NCBI GenBank assembly: GCA_026417195.1
Contig: JAOADS010000092.1
Span: forward strand, 1 to 8,436
Origin: Ignavibacteria bacterium
Lineage (GTDB): Bacteria; Bacteroidota; Ignavibacteria; Tepidaquicellales; OLB5
Length of the DNA: 8,436 nucleotides
Direction of reading: 5' to 3'
A program made the translations under genes and the position numbers. This document shows, one piece after another, positions 1 through 5,164 of the stretch. The notes under the pieces are model-generated. The model was not told the DNA's origin and made no database searches. It saw only the letters and a list, made by a program, of their open reading frames with translations. Numbering within the stretch: position 1 is the first letter of the stretch; every line of letters begins with the position of its first letter.

Positions 1-11
1 ATAAGAGACAG
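1..11. other. Partial Tn5/Nextera mosaic-end adapter remnant
   Basis: The first 11 bases, ATAAGAGACAG, are identical to the last 11 bases of the 19-bp hyperactive Tn5 mosaic end (AGATGTGTATAAGAGACAG) used in Nextera libraries. The complete mosaic end in reverse orientation lies at the other edge (8418-8436), so this is almost certainly library adapter and not genome. Codons read through it (C-L-L at the end of the first partial gene) should be ignored. Confidence 0.9.
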
Positions 12-238
12 ATGTTTGACTGAACGATGTTATAAGGTGGATCCTCTGAAAGAAATCCGTCAGTTTGTATATGAAAGAAATTTCCTCCGTAATTTCTGAA
101 ATCTCTGAAATCCTGAAGTGTTTTAGGTGATTCATAAAGGACATTATATCCTCTGAAGAATGAATTGGTTTGCCATTTCTGAAATTTTGTATTGGAAAAA
201 AGGGGAAGGGCTAATAACAGAATTATAAAGGTTTTCAT
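12..238 (-). CDS. Secreted protein, 5' part only; GH5-like glycoside hydrolase N-terminus (tentative)
   Basis: An open frame runs from an ATG at 236-238 down to the left edge with no stop, giving about 76 real residues before the adapter. The start is fixed by an in-frame TAA four codons upstream (248-250). Residues 1-16 (MKTFIILLLALPLFSN) are a clear Sec signal: one Lys, a hydrophobic core, then a short polar end. After it comes W22-Q-T-N-S-F-F-R-G-Y-N, then K-T-L-Q-D-F-R-D-F-R-N-Y-G-G-N-F and D-P-P-Y. An 'RGxN' strand, a helix with D-F/R-x-x-G-x-N and then a strand is how the first beta/alpha units of secreted GH5/cellulase-type TIM barrels usually read, so I suggest an exported polysaccharide-degrading or related TIM-barrel enzyme. 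The catalytic residues would lie in the missing part, so the family is not proven. There is no Shine-Dalgarno. That this is a real gene start is much surer than the family call. Confidence 0.6.
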
Positions 239-241
239 AAG

Positions 242-262
242 CTGAAATTAGCTAAATTTCAG
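242..262 (-). promoter_or_regulatory. Small hairpin just upstream of the partial secreted-protein start
   Basis: CTGAAATT (242-249) and AATTTCAG (255-262) are perfect 8-bp inverted repeats around a 5-nt loop. On the minus-strand transcript the hairpin would end 3 nt before the ATG at 238, where it could hinder ribosome access or serve as an operator. The stem has only two G-C pairs, so it is weak and may be chance. The plus-strand motif GCTAAATTT inside it also occurs twice in the 3524-3573 divergent promoter region. Confidence 0.3.
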
Positions 263-310
263 TGGATTTTATATACACTAATAACGTTAGTCCGGACATT
301 TTCTGTTCCG

Positions 311-397
311 TTGTCATCCTGAGAAGCGTAGTGATGAAGGATCGGTGTGTTTGAGGTATGTCATTTCCGGAATGAATTGACGGGCTTAGAATAACAA
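311..397. repeat. REP/BIME-like palindromic element A
   Basis: The left arm TTGTCATCCTGAG (311-323) and right arm CTTAGAATAACAA (385-397) form an imperfect inverted repeat, 10 of 13 matching, with all three differences being transitions. The left part continues into a GAAGGATC ending at 343, matching the common environmental-genome pattern in which CATCCTGAG is followed by GAAGGATC. A nearly palindromic TTCCGGAA core (365-372) lies between the arms. The right arm region (382-397) matches the right arm of element C (523-538) at 14 of 16 bases, so A and C are members of one family. Confidence 0.6.
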
Positions 398-404
398 TGC
401 CATC

Positions 405-470
405 TGTCATTCCCGCGAAGGCGGGAATCTGAAACGAGATTTCCGCCTGCGGCAGGCATGACGGGAATGG
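405..470. repeat. REP/BIME-like palindromic element B (ATTCCC-N8-GGGAAT type)
   Basis: Nested inverted repeats are visible. ATTCCCGC (409-416) pairs with GCGGGAAT (421-428) around a GAAG loop. GGCGGGAATCT (420-430) pairs with AGATTTCCGCC (437-447) at 10 of 11 bases. GCCTG (445-449) pairs with CAGGC (453-457). The outer CATTCCCG (408-415) pairs with CGGGAATG (462-469). The first hairpin has exactly the ATTCCC-N8-GGGAAT layout of the Neisseria dRS3 repeat, and similar elements recur in many environmental bacterial genomes. This shows a shared design and does not by itself show common descent. Confidence 0.75.
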
Positions 471-494
471 TTTGAGTAGTAAATGTTACATCGT

Positions 495-539
495 GTTGTT
501 AATCCTGAGTAACGAAGTGAAAGGGCTCAGAATGACAAC
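495..539. repeat. REP/BIME-like palindromic element C
   Basis: The left arm GTTGTTAATCCTGAG (495-509) and right arm CTCAGAATGACAAC (526-539) form an imperfect inverted repeat around AACGAAGTGAAAGGG-type sequence. It is a shorter copy of the same family as element A. No T-run follows on either strand, so it does not look like an intrinsic terminator for the adjacent minus-strand gene that stops at 586. Confidence 0.6.
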
Positions 540-585
540 TCTTGAGTTTGAATGATAAACGTATGGTAATGACAGAGAATGAAAT

Positions 586-3402
586 TTAAAAATCCCAGCC
601 GAAGAAAAACTGATGAAAATATCCGTCCTGTAATTTTGTAAAATTTTTCTCTATACGTTTTCCAAAATCATATCTCAGTGCTATTATATAAAAAAGATTT
701 GCCCTTATACCTAATCCCAGACTTCCTAAAGTTTCCTTATATTCTTTGTCCCATGCATTTCCTATGTCAACGTATGCAGCACCTCTGATATAAGGTAATG
801 CCAGATCAATTCCGAGCGGGAATCTTAATCCTACGAGATCAATCAAAGGAAATCTAAGTTCGGCATTTGCAATGAAAGCCTTACTTCCTCTGATTGAAAA
901 TCTTGGCCAACCTCTCAGATCCCAGCTTCCTCCCATAACCCATCTTCTGGATTCTTTACCTTCGTTTAAAAGAAACTGTAATCTCGTGCCTATTGCAGTA
1001 GCTTCACTTAACCTGAAATATCTTCTGTAGTCAAAAATAAATGTGTAATAATTAACGTTGCCGAACTGAATGTCAGTTGTATATGCAATGGTAGTGTTTA
1101 AACGGTTTCCGTCAATTGGTCCGGTTGGTCCCCATATTGAGTTATCCCTTGTGTATGAAAGAGAGTTTGTAAGGAGAAGTGCCCTGCGGTTAATTTTATC
1201 TTCTGTGAGGCTGCGTCTTGAATTTGCCAGAGAGATGCTTGCCTCTATTCTTCTGAAGAATGAAAGAGGGTAACTCATAGCGAAGTATCCGCCGAAGGTC
1301 CTTTCAAAATATGAAAATGCATCTCCGAAGTCATATCTTGTCCCGGAAAGGTGATATACACCGTATGCATAGTTAAGCCTCTGACCCAGAGAAACCCTTG
1401 AAACGGCAACATTGAAGCTTTTGAAAAATTCTGCTCCTGTTTCAGAGTTATTGTAAACCAGAAAATAATACTGATCATTGCCAAGCAGATCACTTAATGC
1501 GAGAATTCCGCCGGCTGATGCTCCGAAAACAGGATCTGCATTTATATTGGTGGTGGCAATATCAAGAGAATATTCTCTTTTGTATTTCAGCTCATTTTTT
1601 CTCGGGATCCCTCTGATTTTATTCCACTTCCAGAGTTCGTTTATTTTTCCGAAGTTTAAGGAATAAACTGATTTCGGATTCTGAATCAGGCTATCTTCAG
1701 TTTCCATTAACCTCACGGATAGTTTTTTGTTTTCAAAAGATGCAAAGATGATTTTTTCATTACCTGCCCAGCGCGGGTCAAAAGCTGCAGTGGTGAAGTT
1801 CGTGATTTTCTTAGTCTGAGCCCCTGAAATTTTAAGTATATTATCTTCCTCGGTTATATCAGCAAGCCAGATATTCTGGATTCCTCCTCTTGTGGAAGTA
1901 TAAACTATTTTTCTCCCATCAGGTGAGAAGTCTGGTGAAAAATCAACCTGATCGCCGCTTGTGAGATAATGAATTGATTTGTCTTCATATCTCATTATAA
2001 AGAGGTTATAATTACTTTCCTTACCTGCATATGTGCGATCAGAAGAAAAAACCAGATATTTTCCGTCCGGTGAATAGTTAGGGTCACGGTCATCATAATA
2101 ATCATTTGTTAAACGTTCTAATTTTTTATCTTTGATGCTGAATTCATATAAATCACATTTGCCTCCGAAGTCCATCGCTGAAAAAATAATTTTACTTCCA
2201 TCTGATGAAAAAGAAGGTGAGTTTATCTGAACAATATTATCAAAATGAAAGCTCGTTATCAGTTTTTCATTCTTAACGTCATAAAAGTGAAGGGCATCTG
2301 ATGCTCCGCTTTTGGTAGAAAATGCCAGAATCCCTGATGCAGAGATATCAAGCCCTGTTCTGAAATAATGAAATTCTTCAAACCTTTCCGATTTCTCACC
2401 TTCTATAACAGTTATTACTTCTTCAGGTTTTTTTAGGTTAACTTTAAAAAGACATGTGTATCCTGTTTTGTTTCCTATAAAATAAACTTCTTCCTTCTTA
2501 TTATCTTTATAATATGCGGGCTTGTGACCGAATCCTCCGGTATAAACCGGGGAAGATACTGCTGATGGTGCGTCCTCTGAAGAAAATTCAGTGAAATATT
2601 TTTTCTTCAAATCGTAAAGCCAATCTCTGTCAAATGCACGGTAATCCCTGCCTATTGTTTTTTCCATAACTGTTTCAAAATCCTCACTCATCCAGATATT
2701 TTCAATAATCTGGAGAATTTTTTCTTTACCATATTTTTCTGCAATATACATAAGAGCATTCTGTCCCATTTTATACATAAAGAAACTTCCGTAGAACCTT
2801 TCCCAGTCATCAAGTCCAACCATATAATCGTTAAGTACTGCGTCCTTGATTATCATTTCAGCAGTGGCATCCCACTCTGTTGACCAGTATTCAGCAAGTC
2901 CTTCTGTGAACCAGAGAGGTGGAAGTCTGTCCAGACTTTGTCTGTGGAGTCTTAATATGTTACCTATTTTTGCAGTCATAAATACATGACATAGTTCATG
3001 TCTTATTACATGTCTGAAGTTACTCAGGGAACCGTCAAAGGGGATAACAACCCTGCCTTTGATAAATTCAAAAAAACCTCCCACACCATCCGGTATAAGC
3101 CCGGGTGTTGTATTCGTTTCCCTGAAATGAGAAGGTGTTGAGTAAAAAATAATCGGAACGGTGTCTATAAGCGAATAATTGAAGTTCTGCTGGTGAATTC
3201 TGTACGACTCTTCGGCATATGCAGCTCCGATTTCTGCAAGCTCTTTCATTTCAGGATAGTAGAAAATCTTAAAGTGTTCAGTTGAAAGAGTATGCCAGTT
3301 AAAATTGTTATACTGAACTTTATTTCTGCCGAACCCTACGTACTGAGAGTAAATTGAAACTGTAAATAAGGATAATAATATAAATATTAACTTTCTGATC
3401 AT
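586..3402 (-). CDS. Exported HExxH peptidase / TolB-like beta-propeller / Omp85-type outer-membrane barrel fusion
   Basis: The protein has 938 residues from ATG 3400-3402. An earlier in-frame TTG at 3441 adds 13 residues ahead of the signal peptide and is less likely. Residues 1-20 (MIRKLIFILL...IYSQ) form a Sec signal. Residues about 35-270 form a gluzincin-like (peptidase-MA-like) domain: H135-E-L-C-H139 supplies the two zinc histidines and the catalytic Glu, and W164-F-T-E167-G-L-A-E-Y supplies the likely third ligand E167. Residues about 285-565 are a TolB/PD40 beta-propeller, with blades marked by SSDGSKIIFSA (399-409), SPDGKYLVFSSDR (444-456) and SPDGRKIVYTSTR (493-505). Residues about 612-938 are a beta-barrel with the Omp85 signature L829-R-G-W832 and end in W-D-F, the terminal aromatic typical of BAM substrates. 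Only about 50 residues lie between propeller and barrel, so no POTRA domains are evident. Expected location: barrel in the outer membrane; I infer the peptidase and propeller are periplasmic. The barrel resembles BamA/TamA, but substrate and role are unknown. It is divergent from the OmpA-family gene at 3616. Confidence 0.88.
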   Translation of the reverse strand: MIRKLIFILLSLFTVSIYSQYVGFGRNKVQYNNFNWHTLSTEHFKIFYYPEMKELAEIGAAYAEESYRIHQQNFNYSLIDTVPIIFYSTPSHFRETNTTPGLIPDGVGGFFEFIKGRVVIPFDGSLSNFRHVIRHELCHVFMTAKIGNILRLHRQSLDRLPPLWFTEGLAEYWSTEWDATAEMIIKDAVLNDYMVGLDDWERFYGSFFMYKMGQNALMYIAEKYGKEKILQIIENIWMSEDFETVMEKTIGRDYRAFDRDWLYDLKKKYFTEFSSEDAPSAVSSPVYTGGFGHKPAYYKDNKKEEVYFIGNKTGYTCLFKVNLKKPEEVITVIEGEKSERFEEFHYFRTGLDISASGILAFSTKSGASDALHFYDVKNEKLITSFHFDNIVQINSPSFSSDGSKIIFSAMDFGGKCDLYEFSIKDKKLERLTNDYYDDRDPNYSPDGKYLVFSSDRTYAGKESNYNLFIMRYEDKSIHYLTSGDQVDFSPDFSPDGRKIVYTSTRGGIQNIWLADITEEDNILKISGAQTKKITNFTTAAFDPRWAGNEKIIFASFENKKLSVRLMETEDSLIQNPKSVYSLNFGKINELWKWNKIRGIPRKNELKYKREYSLDIATTNINADPVFGASAGGILALSDLLGNDQYYFLVYNNSETGAEFFKSFNVAVSRVSLGQRLNYAYGVYHLSGTRYDFGDAFSYFERTFGGYFAMSYPLSFFRRIEASISLANSRRSLTEDKINRRALLLTNSLSYTRDNSIWGPTGPIDGNRLNTTIAYTTDIQFGNVNYYTFIFDYRRYFRLSEATAIGTRLQFLLNEGKESRRWVMGGSWDLRGWPRFSIRGSKAFIANAELRFPLIDLVGLRFPLGIDLALPYIRGAAYVDIGNAWDKEYKETLGSLGLGIRANLFYIIALRYDFGKRIEKNFTKLQDGYFHQFFFGWDF

Positions 3403-3523
3403 TACAAAACTTAAAATATTCTTTGTTTTATTTAAATTCAATCAATAAAGGTAATAATGGTTTGATATATTTATAAGTTTTCAGAAAAATTACAAAAAAT
3501 CATGAAATTAATGTAAAAAATAC

Positions 3524-3531
3524 CAAATTTA
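3524..3531 (-). promoter_or_regulatory. Candidate -7 element (TAAATTTG) for the peptidase/barrel gene
   Basis: The plus-strand sequence CAAATTTA reads TAAATTTG on the minus strand, a perfect match to the Bacteroidota -7 consensus TAnnTTTG. No TTG is found at the expected -33 position, so this is weaker than its mirror image on the plus strand. The resulting 5' leader would be roughly 110-115 nt before the ATG at 3402. The extended CAAATTTAGC (3524-3533) is the left arm of a perfect 10-bp inverted repeat with 3564-3573. Confidence 0.35.
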
Positions 3532-3542
3532 GCTATTGCGTA

Positions 3543-3573
3543 TTGAAATTAATTTATATAAAGGCTAAATTTG
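3543..3573 (+). promoter_or_regulatory. Bacteroidota-type sigma-A promoter of the OmpA-family gene
   Basis: TTG at 3543-3545 is followed, after exactly 20 bp, by TAAATTTG at 3566-3573. This fits the Bacteroidota -33 TTG / -7 TAnnTTTG promoter (19-21 bp spacing) and predicts a transcript start near 3580 with a leader of about 35 nt. An E. coli-like TATAAT at 3594-3599 is also present, but it would start transcription inside the Shine-Dalgarno sequence. The -7 octamer is part of the right arm GCTAAATTTG of the inverted repeat shared with 3524-3533. Confidence 0.65.
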
Positions 3574-3601
3574 CATTACCTCATCTAATTTAATATAATC
3601 G

Positions 3602-3609
3602 GAAGGAGA
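3602..3609 (+). promoter_or_regulatory. Strong Shine-Dalgarno for the OmpA-family gene
   Basis: GAAGGAGA lies 6-7 nt before the ATG at 3616, with an in-frame TAA at 3610-3612, so this start is certain. None of the other five genes whose starts are visible here has a comparable ribosome binding site. This one stands out as a likely highly translated message. Confidence 0.8.
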
Positions 3610-3615
3610 TAATTT

Positions 3616-5100
3616 ATGCAAAAAATCTTTATTGCTTTATTTTTAATGGTCTTCGCTTCTGGAGTTAATGCTCAGTTTAAAGATTACCGTGTTAAGGGAG
3701 GCGTTCAGTATAATGTAATATCCCCAAGCGGAGAATTTGTGAAAGATCTTAGTTCGTTTCTTGCAAGGGGCTGGCTTGCATTTGAATTAGGGAGATATAT
3801 TGATGTAGAATTAGGGGGAGGATATATGAAATGGAAACAGAAAGACCAGTATAACGGAAATGGTGAAGGAAAAGTTGAAGCTGAACTTATCCCCATTGAT
3901 CTTCGCTTCAGGCTTGAGCCTTTTGGAGGTTTGAAATCCACGAAGTATGTTAATCCATACGGATATATTGGTGCAGGTATGGTTAAACATAAAATAAAGT
4001 CAATACCTGTATTCAGTTCATACAAATATCCATATGATAGCACTGATTCTGATGCATGGCATGCATTTTTCCCTGCAGGTGTCGGACTTGAAATCAGACT
4101 GGCTAAACAGGTCATACTAGATCTTCAGGTTGGAACTGCAACAACTCTTACAGATAAAGTTAATGCAAGTGTAATAGGTGATCCCAAAGACGGCTGGTTT
4201 AACTATGCTCTCGGATTAACCGTTACAGGCAGAGGAGGAAGAGAAGACTCAGACAGGGATGGTTTATATGATGATGAAGAGGAAGATAAATACGGAACTG
4301 ATCCGGAAAATGCAGATACAGACGGAGACGGACTTAAAGACGGAGAAGAAGTTAAAACATATAAAACCGATCCTAAAAATCCGGACACAGACAATGATGG
4401 TCTAAATGACGGTGATGAGGTGAAGAAACATATGACTAATCCTCTGAACGCAGATACAGATGGTGACGGACTTAAAGACGGAGAAGAAGTTCTAACTTAT
4501 GGAACCAATCCGTTGATAACAGATACAGACGGAGATGGTCTGACAGACGGAAGTGAAGTAAGAACTTACAATACCGATCCTTTAAAACGTGATACAGACG
4601 GGGACGGCTTAACAGATGGTGAGGAAGTAAACAAACACAGAACCGATCCTCTTAAGGCAGATACAGATAACGGAAGCATTGATGACGGAACAGAAGTAAG
4701 ACGCGGAACCAATCCACTTGATCCCTCTGATGATGTTAAGAAAGAAGAAATAAAAGTAGGTGAAGTAATTATACTTGAAGGCATAAACTTTGAGACAAAC
4801 AGTTCAAGGATTACGCCAGAGTCTGAGACAATTCTGATGAAAGCTTATAATACTATGAAGAATAATCCCGAAATTGAGGTTGAAATCAGCGGACATACTG
4901 ACAGCAGAGGTAGTGCTGAGAGGAATCAGAAATTGTCTGAGGACAGGGCAAATGCTGTAAAGGATTGGCTTGTAGCTAAAGGAATAGATCCAAAGAGGAT
5001 TACTACAGTTGGTTACGGTGAAGACAAACCAATTGCTCCCAATGATTCTCCGGAGAATATGGCTAAGAACAGAAGAATAGAGTTTAAGAGAATTAAGTAA
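3616..5100 (+). CDS. OmpA-family outer-membrane protein with thrombospondin type-3 repeats
   Basis: The protein has 494 residues. A Sec signal (MQKIFIALFL...VNA-Q) is cleaved near residue 19. Residues about 21-205 alternate like amphipathic beta-strands (for example Y30ish-GGV-Q-Y, L-A-F-E-L, V-E-L-G-G-G-Y-M) and end with L-G-L-T-V, consistent with a small outer-membrane barrel. Residues 211-370 are seven thrombospondin type-3 units of 23 residues (the last 22) with the calcium-binding D-T-D-G-D-G-L-x-D-G-x-E core. Residues about 386-494 are an OmpA C-terminal domain: N391-F-E-T opens it, and D429 (G-H-T-D-S-R-G) and R444 (L-S-E-D-R-A) are the pair that bind the diaminopimelate of peptidoglycan in OmpA and Pal. 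The architecture predicts an abundant structural protein tying outer membrane to cell wall, with a calcium-stiffened spacer between. It has its own promoter, a strong Shine-Dalgarno and a strong terminator, so it is a single-gene unit. It is divergent from the peptidase/propeller/barrel gene. Confidence 0.92.
   Translation: MQKIFIALFLMVFASGVNAQFKDYRVKGGVQYNVISPSGEFVKDLSSFLARGWLAFELGRYIDVELGGGYMKWKQKDQYNGNGEGKVEAELIPIDLRFRLEPFGGLKSTKYVNPYGYIGAGMVKHKIKSIPVFSSYKYPYDSTDSDAWHAFFPAGVGLEIRLAKQVILDLQVGTATTLTDKVNASVIGDPKDGWFNYALGLTVTGRGGREDSDRDGLYDDEEEDKYGTDPENADTDGDGLKDGEEVKTYKTDPKNPDTDNDGLNDGDEVKKHMTNPLNADTDGDGLKDGEEVLTYGTNPLITDTDGDGLTDGSEVRTYNTDPLKRDTDGDGLTDGEEVNKHRTDPLKADTDNGSIDDGTEVRRGTNPLDPSDDVKKEEIKVGEVIILEGINFETNSSRITPESETILMKAYNTMKNNPEIEVEISGHTDSRGSAERNQKLSEDRANAVKDWLVAKGIDPKRITTVGYGEDKPIAPNDSPENMAKNRRIEFKRIK
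4246..4725 (+). repeat. Seven-unit 69-bp tandem repeat encoding thrombospondin type-3 modules
   Basis: Units begin at 4246, 4315, 4384, 4453, 4522, 4591 and 4660, each 69 bp except the last (66 bp). The first unit is the most diverged (D-S-D-R-D-G-L-Y-D-D) and the last has lost the D-G-D-G core (D-T-D-N-G-S-I-D-D-G). Units 2 and 4 differ at only 2 of their first 39 bases and share 27 identical bases from the second D-G codons onward, which suggests recent duplication or gene conversion between units. Confidence 0.9.
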
Positions 5101-5125
5101 TCTGTGTACAATACACTAACTTCAG

Positions 5126-5160
5126 GGCTGTCTCTCAGAGAGAGACAGCCTTTTGTTTTA
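5126..5160 (+). terminator. Intrinsic terminator of the OmpA-family gene
   Basis: GGCTGTCTCTC (5126-5136) and GAGAGACAGCC (5140-5150) form a perfect 11-bp stem with a 3-nt AGA loop, followed by TTTTGTTTT (5151-5159). It begins 25 nt after the stop codon. On the minus strand the stem is followed by CTGAAGTTAG, with no U-run, so it should act mainly on the plus-strand transcript even though the convergent CapA gene stops at 5165. Confidence 0.93.
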
Positions 5161-5164
5161 TGAA

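Larger units (their letters stand above)
239..585. other. Gene-free stretch holding a palindromic repeat cluster
   Basis: No convincing coding frame is present on either strand. The stretch lies between the start of the partial secreted-protein gene (minus) and the stop of the peptidase/barrel gene (minus), so it is 3' of one and 5' of the other. It holds a small AT-rich hairpin next to the first gene and three larger palindromic elements, listed separately. I found no hairpin followed by a T-run on the minus strand, so the terminator of the 586-3402 gene is not obvious. No tRNA was recognised. Confidence 0.6.

Noticed and set aside
311..539. CRISPR array
   Set aside because: The three palindromic units are of two families, of unequal length and unequal spacing, with no identical direct repeats or spacers and no cas genes.
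495..539. Intrinsic terminator for the 586-3402 gene
   Set aside because: The hairpin is imperfect and no T-run follows it on the minus strand.
1070..1273. Plus-strand open frame opposite the barrel region
   Set aside because: It lies fully antisense to the Omp85-barrel coding sequence, has no start signals and no recognisable motif; a shadow frame.
3571..3599. E. coli-like promoter TTGCAT-N17-TATAAT for the OmpA-family gene
   Set aside because: It would start transcription around 3606, inside the Shine-Dalgarno sequence, while the TTG-N20-TAAATTTG promoter gives a sensible leader; kept only as an alternative.
3705..4115. Minus-strand frame of 136 codons inside the OmpA-family gene
   Set aside because: It is antisense to well-supported coding sequence, and its composition (Ser/Pro-rich, no domain) is what the complementary strand would give by chance.
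4203..4784. Ser/Pro-rich minus-strand frames under the TSP3 array
   Set aside because: They are reverse-strand reading of the GAC/GGA repeat codons, so the low-complexity Ser runs are an artefact of the repeats.
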